Of a DNA stretch of 44,214 nucleotides, positions 23,577 through 31,072 are shown one piece after another. Made by a program: the position numbers and the translations under genes. This DNA comes from Chitinophagaceae bacterium. Its GTDB lineage: Bacteria > Bacteroidota > Bacteroidia > Chitinophagales > Chitinophagaceae. The stretch's first letter is position 1, and every line of letters begins with the position of its first letter. Location: NCBI GenBank assembly GCA_023251255.1, contig JAHEZD010000047.1, positions 1-44,214 on the forward strand, read 5' to 3'. A model generated the notes under the pieces. That model was not told where the DNA came from, ran no database searches, and was given only the letters and a program-made list of their open reading frames with translations.

Positions 23577-24827
23577 ATGAGAAATTCCGGTACATGGTGG
23601 ATCATTGCAGCAATTATGGTGCTGCTGGATTTTTATGTTTTCCAGGCATTGAAAACAGTAACACAGAACACTTCGGAAAAAGTGAAGATGATTGTTCACG
23701 GCGCTTATTGGATATTGGCTGCTGCAACTGTGGTAACACTGGTTTCATTGCCCTATATACAGGCACTGCAAACGAACAAGTTTTTCCGCAACTATATTTT
23801 CGCCATCATGCTGGGGCTGTTCATTGCCAAGTTGATCGGTTCCGCTTTCTTTTTGGTGGATGATATACGCAGGCTATTGATGTGGCTGATTGCCAAACTT
23901 TCACCGGGAACGGGTGCCCACTATGCAGATCCTGCTGGCAATGGTATTTCACGTTCCGTTTTCCTCAGTTGGTTGGGGCTTGGAGCGGGTGCCACCATTT
24001 TTGGAAGCTTATTGTACGGCTTCAGCAATAAATACAATTACCAGGTAAAAAAAATACAGTTGGCTTTTGGCAACCTGCCCCAAGCTTTTAAGGGGATGAG
24101 GATCGTGCATATCAGCGATATCCATAGCGGCAGTTTCCAAAATAAGGCGGCTGTGAACAAGGGGGTGGATTTGATCCTGAAACAGGAAGCAGACCTGATC
24201 CTCTTCACTGGCGACCTGGTGAACGACCGCCATGATGAAATGGGTGATTATATTGACGTGTTCAACCGCCTGAAAGCGCCCATGGGTGTGTACAGTAGTT
24301 TGGGCAACCATGATTATGGTGACTATGTGGCCTGGCCAAGCGAACAGGCCAAAACGGAGAATTTGCACAAACTGAAAGGGGTGCATGCGCAATTGGGCTG
24401 GCGCTTACTGATGAACGAACATGTGGCGCTGGAAAAAGATGGGGAAGCGATTGCTTTATTGGGCATTGAGAACTGGGGTGCGAAGGGCAGGTTCCCCAAA
24501 TATGGGAAAATGAACGAAGCCCATCCCGGTACGGAGAAATACCCCTTCAAAATATTGTTGAGCCATGACCCCAGCCATTGGGATGCCCAAATAAGAACGG
24601 AGTACCCCGATATCGACCTGATGCTGGCAGGCCATACGCACGGTATGCAGTTTGGTATTGAAAACCCCTATTTCAAATGGAGCCCTGTACAATGGATGTA
24701 CAAACAATGGGCGGGGTTATATGAAGAAGGCAAGCAGAAATTGTATGTGAACCGAGGCTTTGGTTTTATTGGCTATCCGGGAAGGGTGGGGGTGCTGCCG
24801 GAAATTACGGTGATTGAGCTGGTGTAA
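23577..24827 (+). CDS. Membrane metallophosphoesterase (calcineurin-like)
   Basis: The 416-residue protein has four or five N-terminal hydrophobic segments: WWIIAAIMVLLDFYVF (residues 7-22), about 45-62, 75-95, and LSWLGLGAGATIFGSLLYGF at about 125-145. A cytoplasmic or periplasmic phosphoesterase domain follows, from about residue 170. The dimetal motifs are complete: HISDIHSG, FTGDLVNDRHDE, LGNHDYGDY, LLSHDPSHW and LAGHTHGMQFG. It resembles YaeI/YkoQ-type phosphoesterases, which in some bacteria act on lipid-type or nucleotide phosphates. The substrate is unknown. Its start codon is 13 bases after repeat A copy 2. Confidence 0.93.
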   Translation: MRNSGTWWIIAAIMVLLDFYVFQALKTVTQNTSEKVKMIVHGAYWILAAATVVTLVSLPYIQALQTNKFFRNYIFAIMLGLFIAKLIGSAFFLVDDIRRLLMWLIAKLSPGTGAHYADPAGNGISRSVFLSWLGLGAGATIFGSLLYGFSNKYNYQVKKIQLAFGNLPQAFKGMRIVHISDIHSGSFQNKAAVNKGVDLILKQEADLILFTGDLVNDRHDEMGDYIDVFNRLKAPMGVYSSLGNHDYGDYVAWPSEQAKTENLHKLKGVHAQLGWRLLMNEHVALEKDGEAIALLGIENWGAKGRFPKYGKMNEAHPGTEKYPFKILLSHDPSHWDAQIRTEYPDIDLMLAGHTHGMQFGIENPYFKWSPVQWMYKQWAGLYEEGKQKLYVNRGFGFIGYPGRVGVLPEITVIELV

Positions 24828-24843
24828 GGCAGGCAATGTGGGC

Positions 24844-25190
24844 AATGTGCTAATTAGCTGATGTGATAATGTGATAATGATTGGAGCGAAGTGTTGGGGA
24901 ATGGGTTAATTGGCTGATGCGATAATGTGCTAATTAGCTGATGTGATAATGTGATAATGATTGGAGCGAAGTGTTGGAGGATGGGTTAATTGGCTGATGC
25001 GATAATGTGCTAATTAGCTGATGTGATAATATGATAATGATTGGAGCGAAGAGTTAGCGGATCTGCGAATTGGTTGATGCGATAATGTGCTAATGACTGG
25101 AGCGAAGTGTTGGACGATGGGGTTCATTGGCTGATGCGATGATATGCTAATGATTGGTGCGAAGTTGATAATGAATAGCTCTGTGGGTAA
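24844..25190. repeat. 80-bp tandem repeat array
   Basis: Units start at 24844, 24924 and 25004 (exact 80-bp spacing), with shortened copies at 25084 (56 bp, missing a 24-bp block) and about 25141. A unit contains taattagctgatgtgataat, attggagcgaagtgttgg and tggctgatgcgataatgtgc. Copies 1-3 differ by only a few bases. The period is not a multiple of three and no long open frame crosses it, so it is not coding. Similar 'gataatgtgctaat' strings are, from memory, common in Bacteroidota intergenic regions. Confidence 0.85.
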
Positions 25191-25215
25191 GCTGTGGAAT
25201 ATTTTAAGGAACAAA

Positions 25216-25243
25216 AAAGTCCTGCCAATTAAAGCAGGACTTT
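25216..25243 (-). terminator. Rho-independent terminator for the protease-sigma operon
   Basis: A 10-bp stem (aaagtcctgc / gcaggacttt) has an 8-base loop. On the minus strand the stem is followed by a run of T (A-run at 25213-25218), 30 bases past the end of the protease gene (25273). It may also act on the plus strand, where it is followed by tttcttttta. Confidence 0.85.
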
Positions 25244-25272
25244 CTTTTTATCATCAACCCGTAGCAATTGGA

Positions 25273-26388
25273 TTATTTATTGTAAGCCTTTACCATGTAA
25301 ACATATTCTTTCACTTTCTTGATTTGTGAAACCCTGTCATTGCCCCTTAATGATGAAGAGGAACTTACCTTGACCATATCATTTTTATCATCTTTCCTTT
25401 TCATCTCATCCACAATCCTGAAAATATTCTTACTGTTAATGGCAAATGTTACCCCATCTGCTTTTAATTGTTTGGTGCTCAATACACCAATCACTTCACC
25501 ATTTTTATTTAGTATGGGGCCACCACTATTGCCATGGTTGGCATTCATTTGAATTTGGTAACTTAACGTATCCCCTTCGAAGCCTGTTTCTGCACTGATA
25601 TAACCAATATTGTTAACCACTTGGTTCCTTGGGAAATTGGGATAACCCAATGTGTAAACCTCTTCGCCCAAATCTATACTGCCTTTCTTGATGCTATAAG
25701 GTAGTGACTTTACAGTTTTGAAATCCTCATCATCAATTTTCAAAATGGCCAAATCCCTTTTCTCATCCCTATAAGCAATAATTGCCTTGAATTCCTTTCC
25801 TTGATTATTGTACACGTTAGCAAAAGTGGCTCCATCTAAGACGTGGGCGTTTGTAACCAAATAACCATTGCCATCAATTAAGAAAGCAGAGCCACCACCT
25901 TTGATATCGACCCCAACTGGTAATTTACTTTTGTTGATTAAATCAGTAATTTTCTTGTCCTGCTGTTCAATTTTAGCATCAATCTTAGCACCCAATTGGG
26001 CAACATATTGTTGATTGGTAGCAGGAGCAAAATAGGCTACCAGTCCACTTATTGCAAAAGCAATCACGCCACCTACCACTGCGGCAATGGCAGTAACCTT
26101 GCGGTACTTGGTCCACATCCTTACCACTTTGGCCTTGGTGGTCAACTCACCGCCTTCGTTGATGTCGCCGTTTGCCAGTAATTTTTCATGGGCCAGGTGC
26201 AGGCTGTGCTTCAAATTGTGGTTGGCTGCAAAATCTTCCATTTGATGGATGAACATGGTATGCTCCACCACCATCTGGTCAACTTCAGGTACATTTTTCC
26301 TGTGCTGCTCAAAAAACGCTTTTTCATCTGGAAGCATCTTGCCTTCCAAATAGCGTTCAATCGTCTGTAAAAGTAAAATGTCGTCCAT
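25273..26388 (-). CDS. Membrane-anchored trypsin-like serine protease with an anti-sigma-like N-terminal region
   Basis: The protein has 371 residues from the ATG complementary to 26386-26388. This start lies two bases after the sigma-factor stop and is preferred over one 19 codons upstream, since the stretch ahead is the sigma gene's own end. The N-terminal about 95 residues are helical and acidic, as in a cytoplasmic anti-sigma domain (LQTIERYLEGKMLPDEKAFFEQHRK). A membrane span follows at about 98-120. After a coiled linker comes a chymotrypsin-fold protease with H182 (VTNAHVLDG), D212 (KRDLAILKI) and S288 (HGNSGGPI), all intact. There is no PDZ domain. It is therefore probably a periplasmic protease tethered by a domain that may bind the sigma factor encoded upstream. 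Confidence 0.9.
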   Translation of the reverse strand: MDDILLLQTIERYLEGKMLPDEKAFFEQHRKNVPEVDQMVVEHTMFIHQMEDFAANHNLKHSLHLAHEKLLANGDINEGGELTTKAKVVRMWTKYRKVTAIAAVVGGVIAFAISGLVAYFAPATNQQYVAQLGAKIDAKIEQQDKKITDLINKSKLPVGVDIKGGGSAFLIDGNGYLVTNAHVLDGATFANVYNNQGKEFKAIIAYRDEKRDLAILKIDDEDFKTVKSLPYSIKKGSIDLGEEVYTLGYPNFPRNQVVNNIGYISAETGFEGDTLSYQIQMNANHGNSGGPILNKNGEVIGVLSTKQLKADGVTFAINSKNIFRIVDEMKRKDDKNDMVKVSSSSSLRGNDRVSQIKKVKEYVYMVKAYNK

Positions 26389-26390
26389 AA

Positions 26391-26957
26391 TCACTCTCCT
26401 ATATTGTATTGGGCAAAGAACAATTTCTTTAACCTCATTAAACACTTGTATTTCTGCGTTTTGGCATTGTCGGCATTCGTGTACCCAAATTCTTTCGACA
26501 ATGACTGCATGTCCATCTTCTTAATATAAAATCCCTCTATCAAACTCCTGCAAGGCTCTCCCAAACTGTTCATGGCTGTTTCCATCATATTGAAATCAGC
26601 ATTTCTTTTTTCGTGGATTTCAAGGTCCTCTTCCACCTGAACAGTCTCTTCAAGGCTATCAACCTGGTTCGTATAGCGGCCAAGTTGTTGAAGTCGTTTA
26701 AGCCAGAGCCTCCTGCATATTGAATATACATAAGTGTTGATTTTACAGGTCAGTACAAATGATTCGCTTTGTGCTTTTTCGTACAGCGCAATCATCGCTT
26801 CCTGGAAAATGTCCCGGGCTTCGTCGTAAGAACCATTATTGTTGATAATGAAGGCTTGAACCATATTAAAGTTGTCCTTGTAAATGGTTTCAATGGCCTT
26901 TGAATCGTTCTCTGCCAATCCTTTTAATAATGCCTGTTCGTTAAACTCAGCTTTCAC
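26391..26957 (-). CDS. ECF-type RNA polymerase sigma factor
   Basis: This 188-residue sigma factor directs RNA polymerase to alternative promoters. Region 2 is at about 24-95 (ETIYKDNFNMVQAFI, DEARDIFQEAMIALYEKAQ, TYVYSICRRLWLKRL). A short variable acidic linker follows (about 100-115). Region 4 is at about 130-180 (LGEPCRSLIEGFYIKKMDMQSLSKEFGYTNADNAKTQKYKCLMRLKKL). It ends two bases before the protease ATG, so the two are translationally close, an arrangement typical of a sigma/anti-sigma pair. In Bacteroidota many ECF factors respond to envelope signals. Its regulon is unknown; autoregulation and control of the divergent lipoprotein gene are possible. Confidence 0.92.
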   Translation of the reverse strand: MKAEFNEQALLKGLAENDSKAIETIYKDNFNMVQAFIINNNGSYDEARDIFQEAMIALYEKAQSESFVLTCKINTYVYSICRRLWLKRLQQLGRYTNQVDSLEETVQVEEDLEIHEKRNADFNMMETAMNSLGEPCRSLIEGFYIKKMDMQSLSKEFGYTNADNAKTQKYKCLMRLKKLFFAQYNIGE

Positions 26958-27017
26958 AACTTGTAATGTTTATACTTTGAGGGGGATAAAAGTAACCCAA
27001 GCCCCAGTTAAAAAAAA

Positions 27018-27052
27018 TTTTAAAAAAGTTTTTAAAAGGCGGGTTACCTTTT
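27018..27052 (+). promoter_or_regulatory. Candidate promoter of the small lipoprotein gene
   Basis: In the 144-base divergent spacer, TACCTTTT (27045-27052) resembles the Bacteroidota -7 element TAnnTTTG, with a T-rich block around 27018-27033 in -33 position. It lies 49 bases before the ATG at 27102. An ECF-specific promoter is an alternative that cannot be told from sequence alone. Confidence 0.3.
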
Positions 27053-27101
27053 AGTACAGTGGGGTATTAAGTCTGAATTCACTAACAAAAAAACTCAAAA
27101 A

Positions 27102-27284
27102 ATGAAAAAAGTATTAGCTATCGTAGCAATCGCTGCATTTGCTTCTTGCGGTAACGGCGAAACTAAACCTGCTGCTGATTCTCCAGTTGTAAAGAAAGAT
27201 TCTCCAATGGTAAAGGTAGATTCTCCAGCCGTAAAGAAAGATTCTCCAGTTGTAAAGGTTGATTCTCCAGCTGTTAAAAAGTAA
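27102..27284 (+). CDS. Tiny lipoprotein with five DSPxVKK/V repeats
   Basis: The 60-residue protein has a lipoprotein signal (MKKVLAIVAIAAF, lipobox FASC with Cys 16). The mature chain is GNGETKPAA followed by five 7-residue repeats (27177-27281, exactly 5 x 21 bp) of the form DSP-x-V-K-K/V. Repeats 1, 3 and 5 end in KK, repeats 2 and 4 in KV. It is charged, proline-rich and likely extended, tethered in the envelope. It is divergent from the sigma-protease operon and followed by a strong terminator, so it is probably highly and singly expressed. No family was recognised. Confidence 0.8.
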   Translation: MKKVLAIVAIAAFASCGNGETKPAADSPVVKKDSPMVKVDSPAVKKDSPVVKVDSPAVKK

Positions 27285-27381
27285 TTCCATTTAAAGCTAC
27301 CGTGTAGTTTGGTTTGTGTGGCTTGCTTGCGGCAAGAAGTAGTTTTAAGAAGATTTTTTCATATGGCAAGCAATCGTTAGA

Positions 27382-27413
27382 GGCCGTCCCGTTTCCACGG
27401 GAGGGCTTTTTTT
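27382..27413 (+). terminator. Rho-independent terminator after the small lipoprotein gene
   Basis: A 10-bp GC-rich stem with one mismatch (gccgtcccgt / acgggagggc) and a 4-base loop is followed by seven T residues. It begins 97 bases after the stop at 27284. Confidence 0.85.
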
Positions 27414-27495
27414 ATAGTACCCCCTCTCTCAACAACTATTTTCTGTTTTGTTTATTTTTTACATTGCTTCTAGCGCCCGCCTTAATTTATTTTAC

Positions 27496-27679
27496 TGATG
27501 TCAGAGCCTGCCCCGATTTTCATCGGGGTTGAACAATGTCACGCTTGTCGAAACCTATTTGGAAACCAGGTTACCTTCAGGTAGTTCGGCAAGCCCGCCT
27601 GAATGACAAGTTGGGCAGGCTCACTATGACATCCCCCAGACTGACATTATTCCCACAATCTATGCGCGTAACATCAGTT
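27496..27679 (-). repeat. Palindromic repeat, family B copy 2
   Basis: Read on the minus strand it gives attaaataactgatgttacg, then gattgtgggaataatgtcag, ggtttcgacaagcgtgac and caggctctgacatcag, in the same order as copy 1 at 22378-22549. Together they form an inverted pair 5 kb apart. The end at 27496 lacks part of the terminal sequence of the other end. Confidence 0.75.
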
Positions 27680-27838
27680 ATTTAATCTTGGGGCCGTGCA
27701 CGGCAGTCAAGTACACCGCTTCCTATTTTTGGGGACATATTGAACCCCAATGGAATTCCCCTCAAAATAAATTTTTCCGTTGGATGAATTAATTTCATCT
27801 TACAGTTAATTGTTCAATCATTCCAAAAACGATTTGCC

Positions 27839-28888
27839 ATGCAGCATTTGAAAATTTACAACAAGCAGGATATTCTATCACTTACAAAGGTCCGCCGCTT
27901 TGAAACCAAACTGGGGGAACGTATCCATGTGGTGGATGATGCTAAGAACCTGGAAGAATCCTTGGCCAGGACCTCGGCCAAGTACATCATTGTTGGTGTG
28001 CCGGAAGATATTGGCGTGAAAGCAAATATGGGCATTGGGGGGGTGGACACGGCCTGGGTCCCTTTTTTGCAATCGTTCCTGAACATACAGAGCAATGATT
28101 TTTTTGAAGGCAGTGATATTTTAGTGGTAGGCCATTTCGATTTTTCTACCGAAGCCAATTTAATTGAGGCCAACGCTAGCAGCTTTGATGAAAAAGTGGA
28201 AGCGTACAGGCATGTGGTCAATACCATTGATGATGAAGTGGAGCATATGGTGAAATTGATTACGCAGTACAAGAAGATGCCCATTGTAATTGGCGGTGGG
28301 CACAACAATGCCTATCCCTGCATCAAAGGGGCAGCAAAAGGATGGTACAAAGCTGGCGTAATTGATATAGCACAGATCAACGCCATCAATTTTGATGCGC
28401 ATGCAGATTACCGTCCGATGGAAGGCAGGCACAGTGGCAATGCTTTCAGGTATGCAGATGAAGATGGCTATTTGGAAAAATACTGTGTAGTTGGCCTCCA
28501 TGAAAACTATATCCAGCAGAATGTTTGGATGGACATTGTGAACAATCCCTTTATCGATTGCATTACTTATGAAGATATTTTCCTGCATGAAAAAAGAACC
28601 TTCCTGCAATCCGTTGCCCATGCTACAGGTTTTACAGAAGATACTTTGGTGGGCATTGAATTGGACCTTGACTGCATAGAGCATACCTTGAGCAGTGCAG
28701 CAACCCCTATTGGCATTACCTCGCAACATGCCAGGCAGTACATTCATTTTGCTACTGTTGACAGCAAGCCTGCCTATTTGCATATTTGTGAAGGGGCCAC
28801 CAAGCTGAGCGATGGGAGAACAGATATTTCCACAGGCAAACTAATAAGTTACCTTGTTAGTGATTTTATAAAGGCCATGGGCATTTGA
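27839..28888 (+). CDS. Arginase/ureohydrolase-family enzyme, formimidoylglutamase-like
   Basis: The 349-residue enzyme has all six manganese ligands of the ureohydrolase fold: H155 in GGGHNN, D186/H188/D190 in NFDAHADYRP, and D276/D278 in IELDLDCIE. The family includes arginase, agmatinase and formimidoylglutamase (HutG). The long chain, the NFDAHADYR motif and the late ELDLD motif favour the formimidoylglutamase group, which hydrolyses N-formimidoyl-glutamate in histidine breakdown. No other hut gene is in the window, so the role is unproven. It is a single gene on the plus strand. The secreted protein downstream starts 88 bases later. Confidence 0.85.
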   Translation: MQHLKIYNKQDILSLTKVRRFETKLGERIHVVDDAKNLEESLARTSAKYIIVGVPEDIGVKANMGIGGVDTAWVPFLQSFLNIQSNDFFEGSDILVVGHFDFSTEANLIEANASSFDEKVEAYRHVVNTIDDEVEHMVKLITQYKKMPIVIGGGHNNAYPCIKGAAKGWYKAGVIDIAQINAINFDAHADYRPMEGRHSGNAFRYADEDGYLEKYCVVGLHENYIQQNVWMDIVNNPFIDCITYEDIFLHEKRTFLQSVAHATGFTEDTLVGIELDLDCIEHTLSSAATPIGITSQHARQYIHFATVDSKPAYLHICEGATKLSDGRTDISTGKLISYLVSDFIKAMGI

Positions 28889-28913
28889 TTAACGTAAAAA
28901 ATCGATATATTTA
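28884..28913 (+). promoter_or_regulatory. Candidate Bacteroidota promoter for the gene at 28976
   Basis: TTTG at 28884-28887, an 18-base spacer, and TATATTTA at 28906-28913 fit the TTTG-N17-23-TAnnTTTG consensus with one mismatch. The -33 element overlaps the stop codon of the upstream enzyme gene. The predicted start is about 50-56 bases before the ATG. Confidence 0.4.
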
Positions 28914-28975
28914 CAACAAATCACCTTTTCTATTCGTTTGCTGACCATATAATTTGTATTAAACCAAAACTCCCA

Positions 28976-29938
28976 ATGCTTAGGTTAGCAGCTATATTTA
29001 TTATGTGTTGCCATGCTTGTGCATTATTTGCACAGGATTTTGTTGTCGAGTCCCCCAAAAAAAAGAAAGACGATTTTGCAAAATCCTTTGTGAAGCTTAT
29101 TAACGATGCTCCCAATAATTTCAAGGATGTAAAGGATAAAGCGTTTAAGGGCATTGATTCTGCTTACCCCAAATCAAGGATTTTTCATTGCAAAGTGAAA
29201 CTGCAGGGAGCCCTGTCGGGCAAACTGGTACTGGACAGTATTGGTTTTGCAGAATACCATTTTGGCGATTTCAGCACTATTGAAGATGCAGAGGCTGTTT
29301 TCGTGAACCTAAGCAATAATATTGCGGAGGCGATGGGCCGCAAAGTGCTTTTCCGCAATAATGACACGGGTAGCAAGAGTGGCATGGTACGGCAGACCAA
29401 GATTGCTTATACGCAGCAAAGCGGTTTCTTCCATTATAATGTTTTTGTTCAGCTATTCAAAAAAGAAGGGGAAGAAAAATTCCAATTGCTGCTGAAGGTA
29501 AATGGGGGGAAGCCGCAGTATTATTATAAGGTAATGAAGACTGAACCCATCAACAGTTTCATGTTCACTACTGCTTTAAGGGGACAGTTGAGCACTTTCC
29601 AAAAATATAAGCCGCAAGGTTGCTTAGGGGACTTAACACCTTTTGTTTGCAGGGGCACAAGGATTTGTGGCGACACAACCGTTGTGTTCTATACAAAATA
29701 TGGCTTCCAGGATGTGCTTGATGGGAAGAAGGAGTTTGAAATTAGTTTGACCAACTTACGTGCCTGCTTAAGTGAGGAGTATGTTTATTATTTGCCCGTT
29801 CCGCAAAACAACCGGATGCGTGAAGTGGCTTTTCTAAAGGTGGATGATATAGAGAAGAAGCGCAGCAAAACCATCCATCTTTCACTTGTTGAGCAGTCCA
29901 AAACTGATTACTATCTTGAACTTGGTTTTGTTTACTGA
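28976..29938 (+). CDS. Secreted protein of unknown function
   Basis: The 320-residue protein has a signal peptide (MLRLAAIFIMCCHACALFAQ). A Lys-rich N-terminal segment (SPKKKKDDFAKSF) and a beta-rich body (FHYNVFVQLFKKEGEEKFQLLLKVNGGKPQYYYKV) follow. Several cysteines lie in the second half (GCLGDLTPFVCRGTRIC), possibly forming disulfides in the periplasm. No family was recognised. The preceding promoter candidate and the terminator behind it make it a monocistronic gene. Confidence 0.75.
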   Translation: MLRLAAIFIMCCHACALFAQDFVVESPKKKKDDFAKSFVKLINDAPNNFKDVKDKAFKGIDSAYPKSRIFHCKVKLQGALSGKLVLDSIGFAEYHFGDFSTIEDAEAVFVNLSNNIAEAMGRKVLFRNNDTGSKSGMVRQTKIAYTQQSGFFHYNVFVQLFKKEGEEKFQLLLKVNGGKPQYYYKVMKTEPINSFMFTTALRGQLSTFQKYKPQGCLGDLTPFVCRGTRICGDTTVVFYTKYGFQDVLDGKKEFEISLTNLRACLSEEYVYYLPVPQNNRMREVAFLKVDDIEKKRSKTIHLSLVEQSKTDYYLELGFVY

Positions 29939-29957
29939 CCAAGCACATGATTGTTAC

Positions 29958-29997
29958 CCAATAAAAAAAGTTGCTAATAGGCAACTTTTTTTATTGG
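29958..29997. terminator. Strong bidirectional rho-independent terminator
   Basis: A perfect 17-bp inverted repeat (29958-29974 and 29981-29997) has a 6-base loop (taatag). It carries an A7 run on the left arm and a T7 run on the right arm. It closes the plus-strand gene ending at 29938 and, from the other side, the sugar-kinase operon ending at 30073. Confidence 0.92.
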
Positions 29998-30072
29998 ATA
30001 ACTGTTTGGATTTGATTGGGTGAGTTACCGAATTGAATTTAAACAACTTCTAAAACTTGGCATCACTTTCTA

Positions 30073-31026
30073 TTAACTCCACACCAAGGCACTTGCGCCC
30101 AGTATGGCTGCATCCGACTCCTTAAGGTTGCTGTATACTATGCGTACTTTATTTTTGAATACCTGGATAAGGTTGGCTTCCATGGAAGCTTTGGTCGGTT
30201 TCATTAACAGGTCACCAGCTTTTGTAAGCCCGCCAAAAAGTACAATCATTTCTGGGGATGAAAACATGACAGCGTTTGCCAATGCCTCGCCCAGTACTTC
30301 ACCTGTAAATTCAAATACCTTCAAGGCAATGGCATCTCCTTTTATGGCACATTCATACACTGTTTGACTGGTCAGCTCTTCAGTAGTGTAGTTGCGTAAG
30401 AGGCTTGGCTCAGTTGGGTCGGCGGCCAAAAACTCAAATGCAGTTTCACGGACACCCGTGGCACTGGCATAACTTTCCAAACTGCCGTGACTTCCTGTTC
30501 CTTTGTGGAAGCGCCCGCCTTTGCGTATAATGGTATGACCGAGTTCCCCTGCAAAGCCATCGTGGCCCACCACAATTTTTCCGTCAATCACAATACCACT
30601 ACCAACACCCGTGCCCAATGTGATGGTGATAAAATGCTTTACGCCCTTTGCACAGCCATAAATCATTTCGCCCACTGCAGCAGCATTGGCATCATTCGTC
30701 AATAAAGTTTTGAGGCCAAATTTTGCCGTCATCAAATCAGCCATGGGTATAATGCCCCTCCAAACAAGGTTGGGGGCATATTCAATAGTGCCTGTGTTGA
30801 AGTTGCCATTGGGGGCACCGGCACCAATGCCCTTCATGTTCCCAATGCCGCCATGGCGGTTGATCATGGGCATCAATTTATCGTACAGGTCATTGATGAA
30901 CTGGTTTACATCTTCATGTGCCCTTGTTGAAATCCTGTCCTGTTCCAGTATCTCACCCTGTTCATTTACGATGCCGTATTTTGCTGTTGTGCCACCTATG
31001 TCTATGCCTACTGAAAGACTCCTCAT
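30073..31026 (-). CDS. ROK family sugar kinase (glucokinase-like) lacking the zinc cysteines
   Basis: The protein has 317 residues from the ATG complementary to 31024-31026, chosen because MRSLSVGIDIGGTTAKYG is the ROK opening; a longer frame would overlap the permease gene. The kinase has the ATP phosphate loop DIGGTT, catalytic D112 in TNDANAAAVGE, LGTGVGSG, and GELGH (E161, H164). Normally a Zn site of the form CxCGxxGCxE follows. Here residues 170-184 read GGRFHKGTGSHGSLE and contain no cysteine, so the zinc site is lost while the Glu is kept. It probably phosphorylates glucose delivered by the upstream permease (46-base gap, same strand). Confidence 0.9.
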   Translation of the reverse strand: MRSLSVGIDIGGTTAKYGIVNEQGEILEQDRISTRAHEDVNQFINDLYDKLMPMINRHGGIGNMKGIGAGAPNGNFNTGTIEYAPNLVWRGIIPMADLMTAKFGLKTLLTNDANAAAVGEMIYGCAKGVKHFITITLGTGVGSGIVIDGKIVVGHDGFAGELGHTIIRKGGRFHKGTGSHGSLESYASATGVRETAFEFLAADPTEPSLLRNYTTEELTSQTVYECAIKGDAIALKVFEFTGEVLGEALANAVMFSSPEMIVLFGGLTKAGDLLMKPTKASMEANLIQVFKNKVRIVYSNLKESDAAILGASALVWS

Positions 31027-31072
31027 TGATTTGTGATTTGTTGATGATTGAATACGCTTTTGATTAATGTAA

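Larger units (their letters stand above)
24828..25272. other. 445-bp gene-free stretch between convergent genes
   Basis: It is mostly filled by an 80-bp tandem repeat array (24844-25190) and a terminator hairpin (25216-25243). The remaining 25191-25215 is AT-rich. No convincing gene or RNA was seen. Confidence 0.7.
27285..27838. other. 554-bp gene-free stretch with terminator and repeat
   Basis: It contains the lipoprotein terminator (27382-27413) and repeat family B copy 2 (27496-27679). The rest is AT-rich. No tRNA or small RNA could be recognised. The last about 130 bases before the gene at 27839 contain 'ttaatttcatcttacag' (27789-27805), which only loosely resembles a promoter. Confidence 0.6.

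Noticed and set aside
24844-25190. CRISPR array
   Set aside because: Adjacent units are almost identical along their whole 80 bp, so there are no unique spacers between short repeats. No cas gene is present.
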